A DNA stretch of 64,000 bases, taken from positions 114,049-178,048 of IMG/VR virus record IMGVR_UViG_3300048672_000512; one strand, 5' to 3'. The DNA is from a virus. Made by a program: the position numbers and the translations under genes. Positions 1-9,076 of the stretch are shown piece by piece. The notes under the pieces were generated by a model that worked only from the letters and a program-made list of their open reading frames with translations, was not told the origin of the DNA and ran no database searches. Numbering within the stretch: the stretch's first letter is position 1; every line of letters starts with the position of its first letter.

Positions 1-416
1 AGCTTCAGCAATGGAAGCTTTTCGTTTAGAAAAGCCCAGAAGGATGCTGTCATCTTGAACTCGGTTGCGTCCTTCAGAAGGCTTACTTCCGGAACAACAG
101 CAGCTGTAGTTGCACGCAGTTCCACGTTAGACCTTCCTGAGGAAATGACAAGCATGTCATTCTTCAGAGCGTAGGCTACATTTGTTTTCTTGCCAAGAGC
201 AAGTTGCAGAGTATCGTAGGGAACCTGTATGGATTCAGAGCCGGTTAGAAAGGTGACAGGAAAGATGAACTTTGCAGATCCATACAGCGACGACATCGTC
301 ACCATAGTTCCCGACTTGTGACTAGTGAAGATCGCACTTGGAAATGCACCGATTACCTTCTCTACCACCTTGAGGTAGACGTTAAGAGACGGGGCAGAAT
401 CTTTTTTGGTAGCCAT
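1..416 (-). CDS. Sliding-clamp-like protein, 3' part outside the window
   Basis: Reading starts at ATG 416, after an AAGGA ribosome site, and runs off the window edge, leaving 138 codons. The product starts MATKKDSAPSLNVYLKVV. Residues about 30-105 show the pattern of the first domain of a bacterial beta clamp: a hydrophobic strand series, then DMLVISSGRSNVELRAT, close to the family's L-x-I-x-SGRSRF-L strand, then a linker and the start of what may be a second domain. A beta-type clamp would tether the phage polymerase to DNA. The clamp call rests on pattern only. That it is a gene is much surer, because frame, start and ribosome site all agree. It lies downstream of the topoisomerase IB gene, separated by a terminator. 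Confidence 0.6.
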   Translation of the reverse strand, partial: MATKKDSAPSLNVYLKVVEKVIGAFPSAIFTSHKSGTMVTMSSLYGSAKFIFPVTFLTGSESIQVPYDTLQLALGKKTNVAYALKNDMLVISSGRSNVELRATTAAVVPEVSLLKDATEFKMTASFWAFLNEKLPLLK

Positions 417-483
417 TTTTGGTCCTTGCTGGTAAGAAGTGGGTTTACCTATGAACTTCACAGTTTCCACGCGTAAAACGAAA

Positions 484-513
484 ACGGCGAACTCCGTTGA
501 AGAAGCTCGCCGT
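484..513 (-). terminator. Intrinsic terminator after topoisomerase IB gene
   Basis: On the minus strand ACGGCGA pairs with TCGCCGT, followed by TTTTCGTTTTACG. It lies just past the topoisomerase IB stop and before the clamp-like gene. Confidence 0.75.
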
Positions 514-529
514 GTGGTGTTGCTTTGAA

Positions 530-2704
530 TTAAAAGATGGAGTCCAGACCTTCCGTCAGAGCATCCTCCAACAAATGAACATCCAGTTGCGGACCTAGCT
601 CATCCAGGTCTTCATCCGGTATGTATTCATTCTTTGGTTTTTTGCTTTCCTTCTTGACTTCATTCTTGCGCAGATGTGGATTCACTTCTGAAGGAGCATT
701 GTCAGGTTCTTCCTCTGCACTTTCAGACGGATCCTCAGGAGTGGCACCGTCGGGAGTTTCAGGTTGCCTCTTTCCTGCAGGCTTGCGCGGTGCAGTTTCG
801 CTATCCTGTTCCTGACTGTCATCAGTAGGTTCGGCGTCAGCTTCTTCACTGTTGTCATCGGGTTCTTCTGAGCGAACGCGGTCCTTGTTCTTGTCAGAGG
901 AACCTTCAGGTGCTTCATGAGAACGCTCAGTTTCTGTCTGCTTGTCAGGTGGCGTTTCGTGTTCGTCGTCAACAGGATCACCAGTAGGCGCCTCGGCTTC
1001 TGCAAGGACTCTAGAGGACTCGACTCGGTGCTGATTCAGAAGTTTTGCCAGATAGGTTGGCAGCGGCTGTGCGTAGTGTTCAAACACCTTTGCCTGAGCT
1101 TCAGGTGAAATGTAGTTGCTAAGCGCGGTAGCTGGAGTTACTTCCTGACCACCATTGACACGACGCACGTGACCGAGAGTCTTTCCAACTTTCATTGCTG
1201 CAACCTTCACAGCATCAAGCACTTCCGCTGATGTCTTGAAGGTCTTCCTCTTCTCATACAGCTTTTCAACTTCAGCATTGAAAATCTCTGTACCCTTCAG
1301 CGTTCTAACCGAATGGATGGTAAGCGATCCAGCACCGCACTCTCGCCACACTCGATTCACTTCAGACGGAGTAACGTACTTGCGCATTCCGTTTTTCAAC
1401 TGATAAGTGAAAAGATGATCAGCAGGTGCTTTTCCTTCCACCAGAGTACGCAGGCAGCTCATGATGTGCTTTCCTAGCGCGTCTTGTGCTACATATTCGT
1501 GCTTCTGACGAACAGCATCCTTGCCAAGGTAAGATAGAAGGAAGCCGTTTGGTCGCAGCGTCAAGTGTTTTACAAGCAGAGTAGCTAACCCAAAAGTGGG
1601 TTTGCCATCAGCTTCGTTACCCTTTCCACCAATGCGGCAAGAGAACTCATAGACAAGCTCAAGCATCAGCGCTGCTACAGTGTCCTTGTTGCTTTCGTCG
1701 AACCGTTTCAGTAGAGCTAACCAGCGCTGTCTGACTGCTGCAATTCTAGGTGCAAGATCCTGCACCTTTTCAAACTTCTCCTTCTTGTTTTCTGTCTTCT
1801 TCTTGTGCAGATAGAAGTAGCCACCAGCAGTTCCATCCGCCCGGATAGATTGAAAGATCCAGTCACCTCTGTCTGAGTCATTCATGCGAACGGTAGGAAA
1901 CATAGCAGCGCTAGGCACGCCGTCAATCTCGTCACCGTTTGCGTCATACCAGTTAGCAGAGCCGTCAACAAGACCGGTAAAACCTTCTGGCATTGTGTGC
2001 TCGTATCCGGCCTCGTGCAGCTTCTCTACAGCCTCTTCATACGGCATTAGTTTCTGACCGTAGTCGTGAACTATGCTTTGCAGCTTTGCTTTCCAGGAGG
2101 CTGTAAACTCTCGGCGCAGCGCCAGGTACTTTGAATACTCTTCAGGGTTTGCTTTCTTCAGACGTGCAGCCTGCGCTACAGACAGGTTGGATGTCTGCTT
2201 TTTGGTATTCAGATTGCGCGACGCTAGAGCGCTGATGTCCTTGAGGATTTCATCCTGGCTTCTTGTGTCGTTTGCCGTAACAAAAGGCGTTGCTACCCAG
2301 ATAGGAAAAACCTTTGCGGTGCTGTACCTAGAAAGCGTATTCCATGCGGCCTTTGAGTCAGCACGCAAGTACAGACCAAAGGCCGCAAACAGCTGCTCAA
2401 TAGCAGGGTTTCGTTTAGGCCAGGCTTTGTAGGCCTTTACAAAAGCCTTCATTCCGTTGCCCACTGCCGGAGCATCAGACTTCTTGTTTTTTAGAGCTAG
2501 TGCAACTGCGGTTTTCAGGCCTTCAACCTCCTCAAACATAGGTTTGAGCTTGTCAGAAAGCAGTGCGTCCTTTGCTTCAACGTTAAGTTTTACGCCACGA
2601 TTCACGCTTACAACAGCATACAGCGCAAGTGCTAGTGCCTTGAAGTTTGAAGCATTGAGTTCAGCTACTGAAGCAGCTACTCTTCGCTTTGGATAGTCAT
2701 TCAC
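530..2704 (-). CDS. DNA topoisomerase IB with acidic tail
   Basis: 724 residues. The core shows the type IB topoisomerase active site in order: Arg357 in SCRIGGKGNE, followed by TFGLATLLVKHL; Lys395 in YLGKDAV; Arg467 in HSVRTLKGT; His512 in TLGHV; and the nucleophile Tyr531 in TPATALSNYISPEA. The enzyme would nick one strand through a 3'-phosphotyrosine and relax supercoils. Spacing matches the poxvirus/bacterial enzymes except for about ten extra residues between His512 and Tyr531. The N-terminal about 320 residues are not recognised. Residues about 565-710 are acidic, Pro/Ser/Thr-rich and probably disordered. Tyrosine recombinases share the fold, but TPA...SNYISPE and LATLLVKH favour topoisomerase IB. 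Its start overlaps the upstream gene by 8 nt. Confidence 0.85.
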   Translation of the reverse strand: MNDYPKRRVAASVAELNASNFKALALALYAVVSVNRGVKLNVEAKDALLSDKLKPMFEEVEGLKTAVALALKNKKSDAPAVGNGMKAFVKAYKAWPKRNPAIEQLFAAFGLYLRADSKAAWNTLSRYSTAKVFPIWVATPFVTANDTRSQDEILKDISALASRNLNTKKQTSNLSVAQAARLKKANPEEYSKYLALRREFTASWKAKLQSIVHDYGQKLMPYEEAVEKLHEAGYEHTMPEGFTGLVDGSANWYDANGDEIDGVPSAAMFPTVRMNDSDRGDWIFQSIRADGTAGGYFYLHKKKTENKKEKFEKVQDLAPRIAAVRQRWLALLKRFDESNKDTVAALMLELVYEFSCRIGGKGNEADGKPTFGLATLLVKHLTLRPNGFLLSYLGKDAVRQKHEYVAQDALGKHIMSCLRTLVEGKAPADHLFTYQLKNGMRKYVTPSEVNRVWRECGAGSLTIHSVRTLKGTEIFNAEVEKLYEKRKTFKTSAEVLDAVKVAAMKVGKTLGHVRRVNGGQEVTPATALSNYISPEAQAKVFEHYAQPLPTYLAKLLNQHRVESSRVLAEAEAPTGDPVDDEHETPPDKQTETERSHEAPEGSSDKNKDRVRSEEPDDNSEEADAEPTDDSQEQDSETAPRKPAGKRQPETPDGATPEDPSESAEEEPDNAPSEVNPHLRKNEVKKESKKPKNEYIPDEDLDELGPQLDVHLLEDALTEGLDSIF

Positions 2705-3077
2705 TTGTATTTCCTTTTCTGTTGAGAGCCTTGAGGCGCAGACGTTCCAATTCAGCCAGCACGTTTACTTCGCCTGTAAATTCTTTGGTTCCAGAAGCAC
2801 CAGAGGGTTTTCGTATCTCAAGGCGCAAACAGGGAAGGTCTAAGGTATAACGAAGAGTAATAGTTCTAGCCGCACTTGGTGAGGACGCACGCATCGATGA
2901 ATCGTGTGCGGTGAACTGGAAACCTAGAGTTTCAGCCGTGTCCAGAAAAGCCTCTCGCAGCTGTGTAGTTGCGTTTGAGTACAGAGGATTCTCTCGATGC
3001 CGCAGGTTGTTTTTCAAGTCCTCTACAACGCATTTAATTTGATAGCGGCAAGTCTTGTAATTGGACTTTTGATGCAT
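2697..3077 (-). CDS. Hypothetical protein, 126 aa
   Basis: Small basic protein starting MHQKSNYKTCRYQIKCVVED. No domain recognised. Its 3' end overlaps the topoisomerase IB start by 8 nt, so the two are probably translationally coupled. It lies 2 nt after the tail-type gene upstream. Confidence 0.7.
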   Translation of the reverse strand: MHQKSNYKTCRYQIKCVVEDLKNNLRHRENPLYSNATTQLREAFLDTAETLGFQFTAHDSSMRASSPSAARTITLRYTLDLPCLRLEIRKPSGASGTKEFTGEVNVLAELERLRLKALNRKGNTSE

Positions 3078-3079
3078 GC

Positions 3080-3655
3080 TCAGTCAAACCCAACTAATTC
3101 AAATTGAAGACGGTTTACCAAGGACGGCCCAAAACGCCTTAGAAACTTGGTGGTCGATCCTATGGTGTACTCCACATCGTATCTATCTCGCTGCTGTCTG
3201 TAATACAGAACGCCAGCCTTTGTGTAGGCAAAGATGACATCGGAGTTCGTTGTGTAGACGTCACGAGAATCGTCTACACAAATGCGACAACTTGTCACGT
3301 CTGGAAAGCTGCGAGTTGCATACGTGAATGTGAGCGTGTCGTAGTAGTAGAGCTGCGCGTCACCACTCGTAAGTTTCCATGCTATAGCTAGGCCCATGTT
3401 GTTATCAAAGGCTAACGACACGGACTGCACGTTAGCTACTGCAAGCGTGAATGCAGTAGCTCCACCAACAGGATTCACAATTATGTTTCCTCCTGTATAT
3501 GTCACTTCCCAATTCTGATACTCTCTGCCAAGAGATGGGTCACTTACAGCAACACCTCCAGGCGCAACGTGATGCAAAGGCGTGTACGCATTGTCATAAG
3601 GAGGTTTGAAGTCAGCCACCTCTGGGGCGACAGTGAACGTATTAGCCGGTATCAT
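3080..3655 (-). CDS. Hypothetical tail-associated protein, 191 aa
   Basis: Start chosen at ATG 3655, which forms a GGATGA stop/start overlap with the upstream gene; an in-frame TTG at 3667 is less likely. The product is rich in Thr, Tyr and Val with alternating beta-strand patterns and no clear domain. It is the last gene of the run that begins with the baseplate J-like gene, so a fibre or adhesin accessory role is plausible but inferred only from position. Confidence 0.65.
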   Translation of the reverse strand: MIPANTFTVAPEVADFKPPYDNAYTPLHHVAPGGVAVSDPSLGREYQNWEVTYTGGNIIVNPVGGATAFTLAVANVQSVSLAFDNNMGLAIAWKLTSGDAQLYYYDTLTFTYATRSFPDVTSCRICVDDSRDVYTTNSDVIFAYTKAGVLYYRQQRDRYDVEYTIGSTTKFLRRFGPSLVNRLQFELVGFD

Positions 3656-4566
3656 CCGCGTGCCCAACTTAGCCGAATGTTGAGCGTAAGAACCTTGGTA
3701 TTATCTTTCGGAATTGGCGTTGGGAACAGGCATTGGAAATTAGTATCTCCAAACTGACCAAAACCAAAACGAAGCGCGCCGATGCCGCCTGCAGTGTTTC
3801 CTTGCGTAGTACTAAACGATAGCGTGTAGTCTCGATAGTAATTACCATTTGTGTAAGCAGTAGCCGACGGAGTACCGGGGACAGTAGATCCTGCAGGCTG
3901 GGACGTTATTGCTCCTAGAGAAGTTGTGGTAGCTGGATACGCAACAAGGTCATAAGTGTTTGAAATAGCAGTGGTATTGAAGATACCAGTTCTAGCTAAA
4001 AAACTACCAACGACACAAGCGCGCATGGTATAGCTGTAACTGGTGCCGCCAAGCGTTACAGAACCAGTACCGTCCGTGATAGGTGGTGCGATGCGAAGAC
4101 GGTAAAAAACAGTAAGCTGATCTATCGATGTCAGTGTAATAGTTGTCGGAGATCCACCTCCATCAACAATCAGAGCACGACTGAACAGTCCACCGGAAGC
4201 CGACTGCCAACCAACACCAACTTCAGAGATATTACCAACGACAGCTCCTTGTGCAAAAGCGAGCGAGAACGTGTGAGTGGTCCTATAGTTTGGTGAGCCT
4301 TCATTTGTATAAGAGCTAGCTCCACTTATGGACGAGGATGTAGAGGCTAGATAGCTGGAAAGAGACGTCTGCGTGTTAGCTGGCGCGGTGGTTCCGGTTC
4401 CAACCTGTGCGTAGTTGATAACCCCAGTAGCTGCGTTACCTATTTTGTCAAGACCTGCGTCCAGAATGAGGTTGTCAAACCAGCCGGTTTCTGACACTTG
4501 TTGCCCATTGCGAGAAACAACCAAGTTGTACTGACCAGAGATAGATAGGTGTGTAGTCAAGCTCAT
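3652..4566 (-). CDS. Tail fibre/appendage-like structural protein
   Basis: 304 residues, low in charge and rich in Ser, Thr, Gly and Ala, with long beta-rich stretches. The N-terminal GWFDNLILDAGLDKIG is a motif I associate with phage tail appendage proteins. ATG 4566 overlaps the stop of the upstream gene as ATGA. It lies directly downstream of the tail-I-like baseplate gene, where fibre genes usually sit. The function is family-level inference. Confidence 0.6.
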   Translation of the reverse strand: MSLTTHLSISGQYNLVVSRNGQQVSETGWFDNLILDAGLDKIGNAATGVINYAQVGTGTTAPANTQTSLSSYLASTSSSISGASSYTNEGSPNYRTTHTFSLAFAQGAVVGNISEVGVGWQSASGGLFSRALIVDGGGSPTTITLTSIDQLTVFYRLRIAPPITDGTGSVTLGGTSYSYTMRACVVGSFLARTGIFNTTAISNTYDLVAYPATTTSLGAITSQPAGSTVPGTPSATAYTNGNYYRDYTLSFSTTQGNTAGGIGALRFGFGQFGDTNFQCLFPTPIPKDNTKVLTLNIRLSWARG

Positions 4567-5900
4567 ACTAAAGTTCCAGATTGAATTGTGGGAAGGTTAA
4601 CGTGGAAGTCTTCTACCAGTCCGTTGTTGTAATTAACGTAGTTGATGGTAACGTCAAGAGCCCCACTTTGAATTGTGGGAAGGTTAACGTGGAAGTCTTC
4701 TACCAGTCCGTTGTTGTAATTAACGTAGTTGATGGTAACGTCAAGAGCCCCACTTTGAATTGTGGGAAGGTTAACGTGGAAGTCCTCAATAGGTACAGTG
4801 TAGGTTGGCGTTGCTGACGCAACCGTAAGCGTACCGCTGACAATTACTGGCAATGCGATAGTAGCGTCATCTAACGGCAGCCCCCACAGTTGACCCGTCA
4901 GTGCACCGATAGACATTGAGAAGTCATCAATGTACGTGTATGGGTAAATTACCGTGGTGAAATACTGAGAAGTCGGAGCTGGTATCGCTGGGCTTGTTAT
5001 CGTTGGAGAAGCTACGCTTGTATCCGCGTCCACTTCAGTGGCTAAGTAATAGACGTCATGCGTTCCTGAAGAGAGACTGCAGTACGTCAGGGACCATTCG
5101 CCAGTTCCATCAGTCAGTATCGTATCTATCAGCACGTTGTCAACGTAGACACGAATCGTGGTAAACGGCGGTGCTACCTGAGATATGCTCAAACAGGCCT
5201 GAATTTCTGGAGCTACACCAGTGTAGACAACAGAAGCATTTGGAGCACCGTACACCCAAGCTGCAGTTGTGTCTGTTGGCCGAGTACGTAGACTTGTATC
5301 CACATAAACAGAATTCAGAACAACCACATAAGGCGACACTGCTAGAAACAAAGACGTTAGGGCTGTTACTTCATCAGGAGTAAGATCTGAGGGGTAAGCT
5401 ATAGATACATGGGATGTTGGATACCAAGTACCTCCAGAAGAAAAAACCGGCGTGCCAACTTCAGGAGCCTTGTAGCTGTAGAAGTTTGCGTAGTCCTCAG
5501 TCCACAGCGTGTGCACTTCCACATCTGTGTTCAAGACGTAACTCAGGAATCCTTGAATCTTGAAACTTCCCTTTGAATACCAGTAAACTGGCAGGACTTG
5601 GGTCAGCCGCTGAAGCTGCGCGTCCGTGAAGACGGAAGCATTCTCAAGAAGCAAGCCGCTCATTCGCAGCATTTTCAGGTTTGTCTCTCGGTCAAACCAG
5701 TCAACTTCTGAGCTTCGTATCAAGCTTGCATTTTGAACTTTAGCCTCTGCGGCGTCAGTCAATCTGAAGTTGTTACGCAACGCTGCTAGATCGCGTGTTG
5801 GCTTATCTACTGACGCTTGAAAGACAGTGTCTATAACGTCAATAAATTCTAACCAAGCAGGTGACTGCAGATAGTCGGGGAGTATTAGTGAGCGCCCCAT
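4563..5900 (-). CDS. Baseplate/tail protein I-like, with C-terminal repeats
   Basis: Start taken at ATG 5900, giving 445 aa; a TTG at 5909 overlapping the upstream stop is possible. Residues 1-200 resemble P2 gpI-type baseplate periphery proteins: an alpha-helical start, then VDWFDRETNLKMLRMSGLLL and YWYSKGSFKIQGFLSYVLNT. The middle has an Ig-like region. The last about 75 residues are 2.3 tandem copies of a 29-residue unit beginning VEDFHVNLPTIQSG. It lies directly after the gpJ-like gene, in the gpJ-gpI order of contractile phages, and probably links the baseplate to fibres. Confidence 0.65.
   Translation of the reverse strand: MGRSLILPDYLQSPAWLEFIDVIDTVFQASVDKPTRDLAALRNNFRLTDAAEAKVQNASLIRSSEVDWFDRETNLKMLRMSGLLLENASVFTDAQLQRLTQVLPVYWYSKGSFKIQGFLSYVLNTDVEVHTLWTEDYANFYSYKAPEVGTPVFSSGGTWYPTSHVSIAYPSDLTPDEVTALTSLFLAVSPYVVVLNSVYVDTSLRTRPTDTTAAWVYGAPNASVVYTGVAPEIQACLSISQVAPPFTTIRVYVDNVLIDTILTDGTGEWSLTYCSLSSGTHDVYYLATEVDADTSVASPTITSPAIPAPTSQYFTTVIYPYTYIDDFSMSIGALTGQLWGLPLDDATIALPVIVSGTLTVASATPTYTVPIEDFHVNLPTIQSGALDVTINYVNYNNGLVEDFHVNLPTIQSGALDVTINYVNYNNGLVEDFHVNLPTIQSGTLV
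4581..4785. repeat. 87-bp tandem repeat, 2.3 copies, in coding sequence
   Basis: Two adjacent copies (4581-4667 and 4668-4754) appear identical base for base. A third (4755 to about 4785) keeps only the first 30 or so bases before diverging. The unit is 29 codons, so the repeat stays in frame. Confidence 0.95.
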
Positions 5901-5905
5901 AAGCG

Positions 5906-7621
5906 TCAAGCCCTGCGTCCAGAACGCGAAGAGTAGTTTACAGCAATGCTTGTTGTTCCTTGAGCTATGTAGGAGACAGTAGTCTGATCCTGAGGCGGAA
6001 TCGGAATGGTCGTTATGGTGGTGCCATCGTCGGTAAACGAAAGCGTGCTGCTATCCAAAACTGCTATGACGTATAGCCCGTCGTTCTCGCTGCGACCGTA
6101 GACAAAGTAATTTGTCGCTCCAGCAACGGGCGTCCAGGATAGTTGAACGCTTGAACCTCCGGTTGCTACCGTCACTTCTGCAAACGAGTGTGCTGTGACA
6201 ATGCCAGCTGTAATAGCAACGCCGATTCCGTAAACGTAGTTACCGGATGCAAGTGAGCCCGATGACAGTACAGTTGCAGTCGGAGCTGCTACAGCCTGAA
6301 TAGAAGTTATGACATTGGTGCTAGGGCTTACTATCTCGAAGTATTCAACGCCAGAATCAGCAGACCGAATAGCGTAAGCAATGTCACTTGTGTACAGGTC
6401 ATAGCCGATCAACCCGCGTCGTGCCACAAACAGGGCAGCAATGTTGTTCTGCACTTTCTGCTGTATGGATGTGAGGTTTGCCCAGGAATAGCAATACACT
6501 TTCAGGTCAATGTTGACGGACACAGGTGCTGCGTCCTCAAGAAAGAAACGAGAAACATAGACCGCACGATCCTGCAGATAGTCAAGAAACGCTTGCTTCT
6601 TGGTTGCGTTCCAAGGCACTGACGTTAGTAGCACAACGCGTATCAGGTTCATCCATGCCAGTGAATGCGGATTGACTTCGCGCTGCGAGTAGAAAGCGGC
6701 GTCTACAACCTCAGGATAAGAAAGAGCTACATCAAGATGCTGTTGCTTCGTTACAGCAGAACTGAACGATCCAAAAGTCGGAGCACTTACGTTCTTGAAA
6801 ACATAGGCCGGCGTTTCGTCTGTTCCACCCGTACATGCACTGGTGAAGGTAGCAGTCGTGTCAGGAAACGAAGTGCATGTAATGATCTTTCCTGCTGTAG
6901 AGACTTCATTACCTGCAGAGCCCAGTGTTACCGTGTACAGAATAGACAGTGAGTCCACAGTGCTAGGGCGCGTGCCAAGAATCGAAGTACCAAATTCTAT
7001 AGCAAGTCTGCCGTCTGGAAGCGTGCGATCCTTGAATCCAGGCTTACCTCGCAGCGTCCAGATACCATCGGTTACCCTTGGAATCTGATTGCCGTTGAGG
7101 TAGACGATTACGTCAGTGTCACTTACAGCAAACGAGTATTCACGAGAAACGAACCTGGCGTAGTCTTCACCAAGACCTGGAGTAACAACAACCAGAACTT
7201 CACCCTCATGAAGGGTAGCGGTAGTCGTCACGCCAGGCTGCAGAAACAGAGACTCACGATTGAAAAACAGATTTCCGTTTGATTCAAATTGCGTGTACGC
7301 AGGGATGACAACTGCAGTCGTCGTAGTGAATGTTGCAACGGCCGAAGCTGGAAGCTTTCGTGGCAAGCGTATGCCTTGATAGTCTGCTAGCGCGTATGCT
7401 GCGTTATCTGAGATAACCGTGTCAGGAAAGCAATCCTGAACCGAACGGAGAATTGCAACGCGGTCTGCAGTTCCAATAGCTGCAAAGATTTCAGCAAAGG
7501 CCTGAGCTGTCGGTGAAGAGAGGCTGCCTTCCCACAAACCACGCGAAGCAAGCTCTGTCTGAATTTGCTCAAGTATCTGATCATGGTCAGGAGCAAGGGA
7601 CGATAGTTCAAGTGTTGCCAT
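5906..7621 (-). CDS. Baseplate J-like / T4 gp6-like wedge protein
   Basis: 571 residues with the baseplate J layout: helical N-terminus ending in a DYQGIRLPRKLP segment, beta domain with VVIPAYTQFESNGNLFF, then SREVNPHSL-type and VSVNIDLKVYCY segments. It would form the wedge ring that rearranges during sheath contraction. Residues about 450-560 add an Ig/fibronectin-like domain (GNYVYGIGVA, VQLSWTPVAGATNYFVYGR). The same type of domain appears in the sheath gene. The operon context (gp25, hub, spike upstream; tail-I downstream) supports the call. Confidence 0.85.
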   Translation of the reverse strand: MATLELSSLAPDHDQILEQIQTELASRGLWEGSLSSPTAQAFAEIFAAIGTADRVAILRSVQDCFPDTVISDNAAYALADYQGIRLPRKLPASAVATFTTTTAVVIPAYTQFESNGNLFFNRESLFLQPGVTTTATLHEGEVLVVVTPGLGEDYARFVSREYSFAVSDTDVIVYLNGNQIPRVTDGIWTLRGKPGFKDRTLPDGRLAIEFGTSILGTRPSTVDSLSILYTVTLGSAGNEVSTAGKIITCTSFPDTTATFTSACTGGTDETPAYVFKNVSAPTFGSFSSAVTKQQHLDVALSYPEVVDAAFYSQREVNPHSLAWMNLIRVVLLTSVPWNATKKQAFLDYLQDRAVYVSRFFLEDAAPVSVNIDLKVYCYSWANLTSIQQKVQNNIAALFVARRGLIGYDLYTSDIAYAIRSADSGVEYFEIVSPSTNVITSIQAVAAPTATVLSSGSLASGNYVYGIGVAITAGIVTAHSFAEVTVATGGSSVQLSWTPVAGATNYFVYGRSENDGLYVIAVLDSSTLSFTDDGTTITTIPIPPQDQTTVSYIAQGTTSIAVNYSSRSGRRA

Positions 7622-7630
7622 TGTTTACTC

Positions 7631-8740
7631 TCATGATTTATTGAAACCTATTGTAGGACTGAACAGTTCCAACTTTTCATAATAGTTCATGTCGTGGATA
7701 TACACCACGCGTGAAGCTACCCGATAGTTGCCAGAGAAGGCTTCTTGCTTCTTGTTCTTGGAGTCTACAACGACTTCCAGCGTGTCTAGCAGCTTTAGGT
7801 TTGTGTGCATAGGAGTGACAAGCTCCATACGCATGTTGAACAATCCTGTCAGCCTGCGATTCTGATACAGGGCTTTCTCATAAAAGCTGTGTACGTTGCC
7901 AGAGTCCACTGCTGTGAAGTAGACGCGCCCACGAGCTACGCTGCTTACCACAGAATCGTTTACAAGAAGCTTTGTGCTCGCTGGCACAAAAACAGAAACG
8001 TCAGACAACGTCTGTTGCCCTTGAGTGAAGACACTCTGAGCTACTGCGCTTTCCTTATATCCAGAAAAATGGTTCGCGGATCCTGCAGTTGAAGCAGGAA
8101 GAAAATCGCTAGCTAGGTAGTATCCGGGTTTCGGATCACCCACAGAGAAACGCGCAATAGGCTCTGACTTCTCCATGACGTTTGAATACACAAGCGTAGC
8201 TGACAGGTCAAGGCCTAGCTGCATGCAACTATTCGTTGACTTGTACCCACGCTCTGCTAACATACGCGCCCACTCGTGGTTCTGATGATTTCCAGAATAC
8301 CAGACTTGACTATCAGAGGTTGGCGTACCTGAATACTTCAAGCTGCAGGTAGAGGCTAGGTTTTGAAGCGCGTCGTTTGAAGTGCCATGAAACGGCTGCT
8401 TTGTGGTTGCACTCCAGTAAGCAGGTACATCCATGTACGCATCTAGTTCGTACCGGTTACCACCTGGCGAAGACAGTCGATTGAATGAATTTAGACGGAA
8501 CCTATAGGTGTCCGAGGCTTCAGAGGTTCCTACCGTAAGAGCAATCTTGGTTGCGTCTCCAAGAGTCCCCGAGTTTGGAAAGAAGTCCATGTTGTCATAC
8601 AGCACCATGTGCAGCATGGGAACGCCAAGTTTGGTGCTGCATGACATGTGGATGAAGTCAACTGCATTTGCATACTGGAATGGAAATTCCTTGTCGTCAA
8701 AATACAGCTTCAGACTGAGCTGGTTCTTTAACTCATACAT
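7631..8740 (-). CDS. Baseplate hub protein, gp27/gpD-like
   Basis: 369 residues. The middle part (DALQNLASTCSLKYSG, then QVWYSGNHQNHEWARMLAER) follows the gpD/gp27 hub pattern. The C-terminus (LKLLDTLEVVVDSK, then SGNYRVASRVVYIHD) resembles the hub's last beta domain. A trimer would sit between the spike and the tube. Neighbours are the LysM/gp53-like gene upstream and the baseplate J-like gene downstream. Confidence 0.65.
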   Translation of the reverse strand: MYELKNQLSLKLYFDDKEFPFQYANAVDFIHMSCSTKLGVPMLHMVLYDNMDFFPNSGTLGDATKIALTVGTSEASDTYRFRLNSFNRLSSPGGNRYELDAYMDVPAYWSATTKQPFHGTSNDALQNLASTCSLKYSGTPTSDSQVWYSGNHQNHEWARMLAERGYKSTNSCMQLGLDLSATLVYSNVMEKSEPIARFSVGDPKPGYYLASDFLPASTAGSANHFSGYKESAVAQSVFTQGQQTLSDVSVFVPASTKLLVNDSVVSSVARGRVYFTAVDSGNVHSFYEKALYQNRRLTGLFNMRMELVTPMHTNLKLLDTLEVVVDSKNKKQEAFSGNYRVASRVVYIHDMNYYEKLELFSPTIGFNKS

Positions 8741-8743
8741 GAA

Positions 8744-9073
8744 TCAACCCAGAGTTACAACAGTACCATCTTGAGTGGAGAAGTTCAGAGCTGCAAGCAG
8801 GTCGCGCCTATCAGGAATGTTCAGAGTAGTGCCAGGGATAATATCAGCAAACGGGTGCAGTGTGTTGTTGTAGAAAAGAATAACCCACCAGAGCGATTGA
8901 TCGCCCAGGTAGGAATTTGCGATAGCAGGAAGGTTAGCTTCCATTGGTGAGGTAACCACCACTTTTCGCACAGTAGGAATGCGCTGCTTCAGGTTCTTGA
9001 AAGTTGAAGCAAAGATGTCAATAGCCAAACCGTCTTGGGTGACAGCTGCAAAGTTTGAAAGGTTGAATCTCAT
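8744..9073 (-). CDS. LysM/gp53-like baseplate wedge protein
   Basis: 109 residues. YLGDQSLWWVILFYNNTLHP followed by ADIIPGTTLNIPDRRDLLAAL is a LysM-type module as found in T4 gp53-like wedge proteins and hub completion proteins. It lies between the hub-like and tube-initiator-like genes with 3-4 nt gaps. Confidence 0.7.
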   Translation of the reverse strand: MRFNLSNFAAVTQDGLAIDIFASTFKNLKQRIPTVRKVVVTSPMEANLPAIANSYLGDQSLWWVILFYNNTLHPFADIIPGTTLNIPDRRDLLAALNFSTQDGTVVTLG

Positions 9074-9076
9074 TTG

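Noticed and set aside
530-2704. Tyrosine integrase
   Set aside because: The fold is shared, but the LATLLVKH, HSVRTLKGT and SNYISPE motifs and residue spacing fit type IB topoisomerase better; no attachment site was seen.
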